Source: Oscillatoria sp. SIO1A7
GTDB lineage: Bacteria; Cyanobacteriota; Cyanobacteriia; Cyanobacteriales; Laspinemataceae
Reading direction: 5' to 3'
Length of the DNA stretch: 64,000 nucleotides
Assembly (NCBI GenBank): GCA_010672965.1
Contig: JAAHFN010000008.1
Location: forward strand, 1-64,000
Notes under the pieces: model-generated
The model's database searches: none
The model's input: only the letters and a program-made list of their open reading frames with translations
Told to the model about the DNA's origin: nothing
Part shown: positions 57,416 through 64,000 of the stretch, in pieces
How the letters are laid out: every line of letters begins with the position of its first letter
Numbering within the stretch: position 1 is the first letter of the stretch
Position numbers and translations under genes: made by a program

Positions 57416-57750
57416 CTTTCAAGGGTATGTTTTTTAGATTTGGCATTCAGCCCAGGTATCGAGGACGAGACCTGGGGCGTAGGGGCGACAGCATTCCCGA
57501 GACAGCTTGTGCTATTAAAGAAAAATTCTTGTATTGGAATGCTTCGCCCCAGAAACCCATGCACCCCACCGATTGCGCTCATTTATAGCGTTTCTCAAAT
57601 TGATGTGAGGTGTCTAGGGCGAAGCATCCCAATACGATAATCCCCATTTTACAGCAGAGATGGTCTTGGGGATGCTGTCGCCCCTACACTTCTAATTTAC
57701 AATTATTTGAGAACCGCTATAGAAGATTATAAAAAACATACCCTTGAAAG
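57416..57750. mobile_element. family E element carrying a nested family D element
   Basis: Outer ends CTTTCAAGGGTATGTTTTTT (57416-) and AAAAAACATACCCTTGAAAG (-57750). The interior has GTAGGGGCGACAGCATTCCC and GGAATGCTTCGCCCCAGAAA. A family D copy (57594-57721) lies inside. This is the only complete family E pair of ends in the window. Confidence 0.65.
57594..57721. mobile_element. MITE-like element, family D, nested in family E
   Basis: Ends TATAGCGTTTCTCAAATTGA and TATTTGAGAACCGCTATA with a GGGGCGAAGCATCCC...GGGGATGCTGTCGCCCC-like interior. Confidence 0.7.
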
Positions 57751-57936
57751 CTGGCGCTACTGGGGCATTGGGGCATACAGCGCGGCAGAAACAATCTACC
57801 AGCTCTCTTATAGCCGGGAGCAGGGTACAAAGGCATTTTGAATTCTGCTTTTTGAATTTTGCATTCCGCTCAGCGCCTGGTGGGTTTGACGATAACTGCT
57901 TATGATACGATCGACTAATAACTACAGGAGACACTC

Positions 57937-58251
57937 ATGCAGCAAATTCAGATTGCCTTACCAGACGAACTTGCATTTTCCCTAAAGGAAAAATGGGGAA
58001 GCTTAGAACGTAAGTTAATCGAAATGATTGTGGTAGAAGCTTATCGCGAAGGTTCTATTAGCAGCGGCAAATTGCGAGAATTATTGGGTTTTTCAACTCC
58101 TTTAGAAGCCGATAAATTTCTGAAGGACAAAGGAGTATATTTAGATTATGATGAAGAGGACTTTCTCGCCGATCGCCAAACCCACGAACAACTAGAAAAA
58201 GAGGGAAGATTAAATAGGCGATCGCGCTGTTTCTTTTCTTCCCTTTGGTAA
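57937..58251 (+). CDS. UPF0175-family antitoxin-like protein
   Basis: 104 residues. QIALPDELAFSLKEKWGSLE followed by VVEAYREGSISSGKLRELLG and ADKFLKDKGVYLDYDEEDF is a clear UPF0175 match: a small ribbon-helix/HTH-like protein, usually paired with a PIN-type toxin gene just downstream. Here no toxin gene follows; the next 130 bases are non-coding and the following gene is on the other strand. The C-terminal RRSRCFFSSLW is read through a HIP1 site and looks atypical. AGGAG lies eight bases before the ATG. Confidence 0.82.
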   Translation: MQQIQIALPDELAFSLKEKWGSLERKLIEMIVVEAYREGSISSGKLRELLGFSTPLEADKFLKDKGVYLDYDEEDFLADRQTHEQLEKEGRLNRRSRCFFSSLW

Positions 58252-58344
58252 AGGCGATCGCAGTTCCGAGTTGGACGTGCGATCGCTTAGCCCTGCAAGT
58301 CGAGTCGAAAGGTCCCAGTGTTACCCTGTCCCCATTGTCCACAA

Positions 58345-58366
58345 ACAAGAAAGGGGCCGAAGCCCC
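58345..58366 (-). terminator. intrinsic terminator of the 58383 gene
   Basis: On the minus strand, GGGGC-TTCG-GCCCC is followed by TTTCTTG, 16 bases beyond the stop codon. The UUCG-type tetraloop makes it strong. Confidence 0.8.
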
Positions 58367-58382
58367 GATCTTACTTAGTTAG

Positions 58383-58661
58383 TTATTTGAGCAAGTCTTG
58401 CTCCTTGTGGTTTGCGGGAACGAGATCTAGCTCCAGAAGAATTTCCCTCACAAGATCCTTTGTTACCTTCCTCTTGGGCTCTTGACTCAACAGAAGCATA
58501 TATCTGCTGCTAATTTCGTTAGCCAACCAAACTAACAAGATTTCGATAACCAGCCTCAGCCACAAAGGGCTGATTAGAGAAATCAGTACAATTGCAATCC
58601 CCAATAGCCAAGAAAGCCGACTTAGACGTCGTGGCTTTTGGGGCCATAATCTAACTTTCAT
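58383..58661 (-). CDS. small membrane protein, unknown
   Basis: 92 residues from the ATG at MKVRLWPQKP, chosen because AGGAGG lies six bases upstream; an alternative start 36 bases earlier lacks this. A basic N-terminus precedes two close hydrophobic segments (WLLGIAIVLISLISPLWLRL and VIEILLVWLANEI, about 20-50), then a charged helical tail (RKVTKDLVREILLELDLVP). I do not recognise the family. It has a good ribosome binding site and a good terminator, so it is probably a real, independently transcribed gene. Confidence 0.65.
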   Translation of the reverse strand: MKVRLWPQKPRRLSRLSWLLGIAIVLISLISPLWLRLVIEILLVWLANEISSRYMLLLSQEPKRKVTKDLVREILLELDLVPANHKEQDLLK

Positions 58662-58766
58662 TTTGTCCTCCTGTAGAGTCCAATAAAAACCCGACAAGGA
58701 ACGTCAAAAGCCTTTTACTACCCTTTTGAGGGTTTATGATGGAACTATAAGTAATAAAAAGTCAAG

Positions 58767-58798
58767 GCTCGACGCTCCTAAGTCGGGCTCTTTTTTTT
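58767..58798 (+). terminator. orphan plus-strand terminator
   Basis: GCTCGAC (58767-58773) pairs with GTCGGGC (58782-58788, one G-T pair) and is followed after TC by eight T. No plus-strand gene ends here, so it may end a short untranslated RNA or lie in the leader of the minus-strand gene. Confidence 0.5.
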
Positions 58799-58859
58799 GC
58801 CTTCCGATTCCGATTATTAGTCTAGCACACAAAACCTTTGGTTAAAGCAATTTTATTTG

Positions 58860-59115
58860 TTCAAGCGCATAGCCCAAACCGTGACTCTGCGAGGGCCTGG
58901 GCTATGCGCTTTCGCGCAGGCTTCGCCAACGACAAGCGATCGCCCGAACGGTGGCTCTGCGAGGACTTGGGCTATGCGCTTTCGCGCAGGCTTCGCCAAC
59001 GACAAGCGATCGCCCGAACGGTGAGAGTCGAAGAACGCTCTTTGACTGGTACTAAATTTGCTGCGCAAGTCCCCAATGCCCAATGCCCAATGCCCAATGC
59101 CCAATGCCCAGTTAA
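58860..59115. repeat. dispersed module pair and heptamers
   Basis: Two near-identical copies of GGCTCTGCGAGG...TGGGCTATGCGCTTTCGCGC followed by AGGCTTCGCCAACGACAAGC and GATCGCCCGAACGGTG (about 58882-58943 and 58952-59022), then CCCAATG heptamers (59072-59110). Confidence 0.75.
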
Positions 59116-59120
59116 AGTCA

Positions 59121-60128
59121 TCAAGAACTTCCTTGCTCCCCGGGTGAAGTTAGTTCGGAAATAGCGGCTAATAGTTCTTCTGGGGAGCCGATCGCAATCG
59201 AACGTTTGAGAAGCTCCTTAAGCAAAGCTGGCTCCTGTAATTGATTCAAGCTTTCTACCACCGAGGAGGGCACTTCTGAAAAGCGAGTTTCTAGAATATC
59301 AACCACCGCTTCTCGGCCTCTTTGCAAGATTCCGTCTTGCAGTCCTAGTTCCAATCCTTTATTAAGGCCCCTTTCCTCGGCTATGCGCTCGAATGGTGCT
59401 ACAAATGGCATTTTCTCCGCCTCCTCGTAAGCTAATATTTCTGTTTGGAATCCCTGCTGCAAATCTTCTGGCAAGGTCATCATCCAGTCAATTAACCGGA
59501 ATAATTCCAGGATATCTTTTCGTTCGTATCCTCGCTTGTATAGGCTTTTGGCCACTGCTAGTTTCCATTGATAGCGTTGCTGCTCGTCTTGGCGAGTGGC
59601 CATTGTTTTTAGATGGGCCATTACCAACGGTGCAAAGGGATTTTAGCTATTTTCTAGGGTTTCCCATCGATCGCCGTAGTCGAGGAGCTTGACTATTAGA
59701 AATCGCAATAGGGTTCTGCAGCCCCACAGCTTCTGCTTGTAATGGTTTGGTCGCCAAGATGGGCGATCGTCTCCTAATACTGCTAAAGATACTACCGGCA
59801 ACTGAAACTTATCAAATATTCGATAGTTGTAAACATACATCCTCTGGGCAAAGTCCGATTCGTATTGGCTCTGGACTTCTATATGTATCAGTATCAAAGA
59901 CTCCTCCCCGTTGCGACGCCAGACCTTGACGAGCTTGTCGGCTCTGCGCTGCCCAAAGGAAGCATCCCTCGCTACCTGCTGCAATTCTTTGTCCAAAAAT
60001 TCATAGCCTTTTCCCCAATTTATATCGTCGTGGATTTTGGGAAAGAAGAAGGCCATGAATGCTTGAAAAAATCGCTCTATAGATTCTTTCCACGGACTGT
60101 CGTAATTTGCTAGTTGCTGTTCTGTCAT
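59121..60128 (-). pseudogene. Rpn-family putative transposase/nuclease, one nonsense codon
   Basis: The frame starting at 60128 encodes a DUF4351/Rpn-like protein: ERFFQAFMAFFFPKIHDDIN, then DKLVKVWRRNGEESLILIHI followed by EVQSQYESDFAQRMYVYNYR (the E-x-Q nuclease strand). It stops at a TAA (59643-59645) and continues in the same frame as NPFAPLVMAHLKTMATRQDE to 59121. CAA in place of that TAA would give the continuous family sequence ENSQNPFAPLVMAHL, so one C-to-T change explains the break. The downstream half has an in-frame ATG and could be made separately, but it lacks the nuclease core. Intact length would be about 335 residues. Confidence 0.85.
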
Positions 60129-60195
60129 AGCCGTAAATTATGGCAGTTTTTTCTCCTTTATTATTCTATAGCTTATCGGACGTCAATAATAGAAT

Positions 60196-60340
60196 TATAT
60201 CAAATCCGGTTAAATGCCCTAAAAAAATATAAGTAGCTCGTAGTGCGTTAGCGACAGCGTAACGCACCACCCCGACAGGTGCGTTACGCTGTCGCTAACG
60301 CACCCTACGAAAGTTTGGTTATTCAACTGTATTTGATATT
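60196..60340. mobile_element. MITE-like element, family F, with long palindrome
   Basis: Ends ATCAAATCCGGTTAAATG and ATTCAACTGTATTTGAT. The interior has GTGCGTTAGCGACAGCGTAA and CGCACC, then the inverse GGTGCGTTACGCTGTCGCTA and ACGCAC, a near-perfect hairpin of over 25 bp. Confidence 0.65.
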
Positions 60341-60361
60341 AATAGCTAATTTTAATACTTG

Positions 60362-60515
60362 TATCAGATCCGTTTCATCTCCCTAAAACAAGTCAAGTCC
60401 TGCGTAGGACGGGCTTCCGAAAAGTCCCACCAAGCGCTAAGGACAGGCGGGACGCCCGTCCTACGGAATCTTCGAGATTCAATGCAATGGAACAACTACG
60501 CGGATTTGATATTAA
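60362..60515. mobile_element. MITE-like element, family F, copy before the AddB-like gene end
   Basis: Ends ATCAGATCCGTTTCATC and GCGGATTTGATATT, interior GTAGGACGGGCTTCC...GGGACGCCCGTCCTAC and GAATCTTCGAGATTC. Same layout as 31988-32278. Confidence 0.65.
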
Positions 60516-60722
60516 TGTATGTTATATTGCACGACGGATTCAGGGAACGGACAGTCTAGGAGCAAGGGAGAGGGCGAATGCCATATGCCCTTGCGGGCAG
60601 GCTTCGCCTACGCCCCTACAAACAAGAATTTACTAAACCGTCGTAAGTGCAATATAATTGATACTTTCTATTCGCAAACTCAAAACTCAAAACTCAAAAC
60701 TCAAAACTCAAAACTCAATTTC

Positions 60723-63038
60723 CTATAAATACGCCCCATTGGCAAAGGACAAAAGTGGCCCGGTTTGCTCTTGACCGCTGGTGGATAAATCGCTATGACA
60801 TAGGTAAAGCCGATCGCTCGTTCTGCCGAGCAAATCCAAGACAATTCTCTGCAATCTTTCTAAGTCTGCTAATTGCTCTTCTTCGGCAGTCCAGGCTCGT
60901 CCCGACCAGCTTCGCAAAAATAAGGGAGCGCCGAATAGAGTTGCGGAACCGGCGCTGAGCCACAAGGGAGAACCTGCATCTAACCAAAAGTGCCAGGGGT
61001 GATAGAGGCGAGCGGCGCGATATTGAAAAATAGTTCCTAGGGTAACTCCTTTGCTTGCGGCTGCCAGAGAGCGAACTGGGAAAGGGTTGGCGGTAACGGT
61101 TCCCTGGCGCAGCATTTGGATAAATTGACCGACGGTAACGTATTCTGGCTGATGCAAACTGGCCGATTTTTTATTTTCTTCGCTGTCTTTGCTGCCGGCA
61201 TCTCGACCGAGAAATCGCCCGTTTGCTTGCCAGTAATGTCCGGCAGTTTCCATTAATTCCCGCAGAGCGGAAAGGCGATCGTAGGAGAGATGGCAGCGAC
61301 CGAGCAAAAATTGCTGAATAGCCCGGTCGAGTAAGGAGATGGGACTGGGGATGAGGCGCTGTTCCAACTGCTCTCGCTGGGTTGCGAGCCATTGCAAGAT
61401 TTCTTGATAGGCCATTGTGGCGCGATATCCGAGCCGATCCCAACGGGGAAAGGCAGTAACCTCTAATAATTGAGGACGGTCGATCGCCGGACTATAGCAG
61501 TGGTCGGCCAAAAGTCCCGCCCGTACTGGGTCGATATTGTTTTGAGGGGAGGTAGAACCCACCCCTAGCCCCTCCTGGGAGGGGAAGGTAGAACCCACCC
61601 CTAGCCCCTCCGAGGTAGAACCCACCCCTAGCCCCTCCCAGGAGGGGAGAGATGATGGACCGCTGAGAACTACTAGCATTTCTGCTATGGAGTCCCGATC
61701 TACGAGGCGACCCAAGCCGGGATATACCAGAGCCAGTAGAGCGAGCAAGGCGCGAATTATCGGATCGGTGGCGAGAGGTCGTTGGTCGTTGAGGGGTTTT
61801 ACCGGAATTCCTAGGCCGGTTAGACTTTCTATGAGAGTGTAGCGGGCAATTTCGTCTAAACCGGGGGCAATGACGGCAATGTCTTCGGGTGGAACTATGT
61901 TGCTGTGGATGGCTTTGGCGATCGCCTCTACAGTTTGCTGCAACATCTGCGGGCGAGAAATGGTTTGAATCGAAAACAGGTTATCCCCAATAAGGTCGTA
62001 TTCTGTCTGCTCCTCTCCCATTGTAGAATTGGCTAGAGTTTCTAACATCCAATTCGCCAAGGGTTCTTGCAGAGATCTCTTAGCAGGGATTGGTTGGTTG
62101 TCGGCAGGGAGATTAATAATAGTAATGTCTTGGCGATCGCGAAACTCTTCTATATAATTAGGATCTGCTCCCAAGCCAACTCGAATGCCGCCATCGGGAG
62201 AAAAGGTGAAGACGCCAATACAGTCGCGGTCTAAGAGAAACTCGAATAAATAGCGAGCGATCGCTGGATATTCATCCACATCATCGGCCAATATGCCTCG
62301 ATATCTGCGCAGCAAATGATTTTGGTAAATTGGATTCGGTAGCAGATGCCGCCAATAGAGTTCGCAAATAATCCCATAAGTCAAGAAACCCCGCTGCAAA
62401 CACCATGTGCGCCAATCCAGCAGCAACTCCCCCATACATTCCCAGAGTTCCGAGCTATCCCCATTTTGGTAACCCCCTTTTAAAATCAAGGGAATTTCCT
62501 CAATCGGCGTCCCGGAGCTAGCTGCCAGTTGCATCAAGTCCAAAGTGCGACGCACCAGGCGATATTCGCCAACCCCTTCCTGCCATAGTTTGCCCCGATC
62601 CAGGCTTTCGCGCCAAAGCTGAGTAGCCAATTCCTGCTCGGTTTCCGGACGCAATTTGAGGGGAAACTGCGCCTTTAGGGAAAGCTGCTCGATTAATAAC
62701 GGCCAAAATAAAGTGACTTCATTCTCAAAAAAGCCTATCGGAGTGGTTGAGGAGGCTATATGCTTTCCTCCGGTAGCATCCATGAGGCGATCGGCCAGTT
62801 CGAGCCGGTTATCCCCGTTGGCAGCAAGAATTAAGACAGGCAGGCGAACGGGAGGTCCTAGGGGTAAAGGTGTGGATGAGAGAATTGCCCTCGATTTTCC
62901 AGAGGCTTGTCCAGAAGCGATCGCATCGCCCCTCTCCCAGGCAACAGGCTCAAGCTCCGCCCAGCTACAGAAGCGATCGACTAAATAAGTCGTTTTGCCG
63001 CTCCGACTATTTCCAACAATCCAAACCGACCTAGACAA
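60723..63038 (-). CDS. AddB/UvrD-like P-loop protein, possible recombination helicase-type factor
   Basis: 771 residues, TTG start at 63038 directly before the P-loop. Walker A IVGNSRSGKTTYL is at about 7-19. A Walker B-like GILADDVDEYPAIARYLFEF near 247 recalls the LxVDExQD motif of UvrD/AddB helicases. VIAPGLDEIARYTLIESLTG followed by LGIPVKPLNDQRPLATDPII matches the motif region where such enzymes have RPLxxxPxVR. No nuclease domain or Fe-S cysteines are seen, so it is not a complete AddB. Residues about 470-505 are an in-frame repeat LGVGST derived from a CCCACCCCTAGCCCCTCC minisatellite. Cyanobacterial homologues are known to me only as hypothetical or recombinase-like. Function inferred from motifs only. 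Confidence 0.6.
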   Translation of the reverse strand: MSRSVWIVGNSRSGKTTYLVDRFCSWAELEPVAWERGDAIASGQASGKSRAILSSTPLPLGPPVRLPVLILAANGDNRLELADRLMDATGGKHIASSTTPIGFFENEVTLFWPLLIEQLSLKAQFPLKLRPETEQELATQLWRESLDRGKLWQEGVGEYRLVRRTLDLMQLAASSGTPIEEIPLILKGGYQNGDSSELWECMGELLLDWRTWCLQRGFLTYGIICELYWRHLLPNPIYQNHLLRRYRGILADDVDEYPAIARYLFEFLLDRDCIGVFTFSPDGGIRVGLGADPNYIEEFRDRQDITIINLPADNQPIPAKRSLQEPLANWMLETLANSTMGEEQTEYDLIGDNLFSIQTISRPQMLQQTVEAIAKAIHSNIVPPEDIAVIAPGLDEIARYTLIESLTGLGIPVKPLNDQRPLATDPIIRALLALLALVYPGLGRLVDRDSIAEMLVVLSGPSSLPSWEGLGVGSTSEGLGVGSTFPSQEGLGVGSTSPQNNIDPVRAGLLADHCYSPAIDRPQLLEVTAFPRWDRLGYRATMAYQEILQWLATQREQLEQRLIPSPISLLDRAIQQFLLGRCHLSYDRLSALRELMETAGHYWQANGRFLGRDAGSKDSEENKKSASLHQPEYVTVGQFIQMLRQGTVTANPFPVRSLAAASKGVTLGTIFQYRAARLYHPWHFWLDAGSPLWLSAGSATLFGAPLFLRSWSGRAWTAEEEQLADLERLQRIVLDLLGRTSDRLYLCHSDLSTSGQEQTGPLLSFANGAYL
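61550..61645 (-). repeat. in-frame repeat in the AddB-like gene
   Basis: Three copies of GTAGAACCCACCCCTAGCCC followed by CTCC, with CTCCTGGGAGGGG or CTCCCAGGAGGGG palindromes between. The same building blocks occur in non-coding DNA at 18.35-18.70 and about 45.5 kb. Confidence 0.85.
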
Positions 63039-63651
63039 GCACCGTTGTCCTCAACGCTAATTTGTTATCCTACAGCAATTAGCGGGGAAGTGTGGGAAGT
63101 GTGGGAGGTGTGGGAAGTGTGGGAAGTGTGGGGAGGGTGGAGTACCCAAGGTGCGATCGGCACTCTCGCAGCCAGCACTCAGCTAAGAGCAGTTCCTGCG
63201 GGGGGCTGAGGCGTTTGGCAGCTAATAGTTTAAGGTCTGAGCCTTAAGCTATTAACTCTTAGGACTTACGCTTTCTTGTCGGCTCCAACTCTATATCTAG
63301 GATCTGGCGCGCTCCTAGCACCCTACAATTAGGGGATTTCCAAATAAATATTTCTCCCTCGTCTCCCTGTAGGACGGGCGGAGCGCCTGTCCTGGAGCTG
63401 GGACTTTTCGCTGGTCGGGTCCTACGAATTGGGTAATTTATTTCTTGGAATCCCCTAGATTCATTGCGTAAGTTCTATAAGAGTTACGCAAATCATAAGA
63501 TCGAACTCTATATAGGTATTGGTGCGCAAGAAGCACCCTACAATTAGATTCATTGCGTAAGTTCTACTTAAGCTATTAGCTCTATAGCTGACTGCTGACC
63601 GCTGACTGCTGACTGCTGACCCTGACTAATAGTTAATATAGCTTTGGGAAA
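63039..63651. repeat. repeat-rich intergenic region before pxcA
   Basis: GTGGGAA heptamers (63090-63130), a probable family A remnant starting TAGGACTTACGC at 63259, a family C element at 63332-63455, tandem copies of CACCCTACAATTAG followed by ATTCATTGCGTAAGTTCTA, and GCTGACT heptamers (63590-63625). The pxcA promoter must lie in the last tens of bases or in repeats. Confidence 0.65.
63332..63455. mobile_element. MITE-like element, family C, with empty site nearby
   Basis: Ends GGGGATTTCCAAATAAATA and AATTTATTTCTTGGAATCCCC, flanked by TA on both sides (63330-63331 and 63456-63457). The uninterrupted target, CAATTAGATTCATTGCGTAA, is present at 63541-63560. Confidence 0.8.
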
Positions 63652-64000
63652 ATGAAACGGTATTTTCGTGCTGTAGAACAGTGGCTGTTTAACACTCCTG
63701 AAAGATCGCTAGACCTCGCTTATGAAGCGGCACTGTCGATTAAAGCAATTGAGGACCAGCACTTTAAGGGAGGTAAAATTTCCTCTGGCAAATATGGCGA
63801 GAGCGTTTTTGCTCACTTCGAGGCCGACTTGCAGAGAAATTTAGATGTTATCAAGTTAAGACTGGGGATATTTAGAAACAGTCGCTCTTTCGTTGATATC
63901 TACGCGCAATTCACGGGCAAAAAGAAAACAAAATATTTAGCGGATTATCCAAGAAATGGCAAGGCGATCGGGGCAAGAGACCCAGAAAACCTGATTTTAG
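63652..64000 (+). CDS. pxcA: proton extrusion protein PxcA (CotA/CemA family), partial at window end
   Basis: The first 116 residues are present and the gene runs off the right edge. MKRYFRAVEQWLFNTPERSL followed by DLAYEAALSIKAIEDQHFKG and GKYGESVFAHFEADLQRNLD is the conserved N-terminus of PxcA/CotA, the cyanobacterial relative of chloroplast CemA. PxcA is a membrane protein needed for light-induced proton release and indirectly for CO2 and nitrate uptake; its membrane helices lie in the missing C-terminal part. The N-terminal extension seen here is the soluble domain that distinguishes PxcA from CemA. Confidence 0.9.
   Translation, partial: MKRYFRAVEQWLFNTPERSLDLAYEAALSIKAIEDQHFKGGKISSGKYGESVFAHFEADLQRNLDVIKLRLGIFRNSRSFVDIYAQFTGKKKTKYLADYPRNGKAIGARDPENLIL

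Overview
The window comes from a cyanobacterium, most likely a filamentous non-model species. The evidence is dense HIP1 octamers (GCGATCGC) on both strands, heptanucleotide tandem repeats of the STRR type in nearly every intergenic gap, a pxcA/cotA start at the right edge, a CbiG-CobJ fusion, an SpkB-like kinase with an N-terminal Cys motif, and a giant Ser/Thr-kinase/AAA/GAF/histidine-kinase protein. I cannot name the genus from sequence alone. No tRNA, rRNA or prophage was seen.

Layout. 0-2 kb: an IS110-family transposase gene preceded by a structured, probably non-coding stretch that is a candidate bridge RNA. 2-25 kb: housekeeping and signalling genes (HemY-type protoporphyrinogen oxidase, an OmpR-type response regulator, two histidine kinases, a secreted TPR protein, an SDR, CbiG-CobJ, an SpkB-like kinase, a two-domain CDC48-like AAA ATPase, and the 2000-residue kinase). 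25-34 kb: GNAT acetyltransferase, two small membrane proteins, argF, recA, xseA/xseB, an SH3-type secreted protein and an Rpn-type nuclease, separated by repeats. 34-35 kb: about 1 kb of HIP1-rich minisatellite. 35-49 kb: a type III-B CRISPR-Cas locus. 49-64 kb: TPR protein, class III adenylate cyclase, Cys-repeat secreted protein, orphan antitoxin-like genes, an RTX/Calx-beta protein, an Rpn pseudogene with one stop codon, an AddB/UvrD-like P-loop protein, and the start of pxcA.

The CRISPR locus is the main point of interest. A minus-strand run encodes Cmr2/Cas10, Cmr3, Cmr4, Cmr5, a Cmr6-Cmr1 fusion and a CARF-HEPN protein. Facing it is a plus-strand array of 26 full 35-nt repeats plus a truncated one, preceded by a wrecked cas1 gene (deletion, MITE insertion, nonsense codon). 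Cas10 keeps GGDD but shows no clear HD nuclease motif, and Cmr4 appears to lack the aspartate that cleaves target RNA. My reading (inference) is a type III-B system that has lost local adaptation and may work mainly by cyclic-oligoadenylate signalling to the CARF-HEPN RNase.

The second theme is small non-autonomous elements. At least five MITE-like families can be defined. Family A has five copies with 5-bp target duplications, one inside cas1. Family B has 8-bp duplications. Family C has TA duplications and an empty site visible nearby. Families D and F are partly nested. Minisatellites have also expanded in frame inside several genes (CbiG-CobJ, the giant kinase, the TPR protein and the AddB-like protein).
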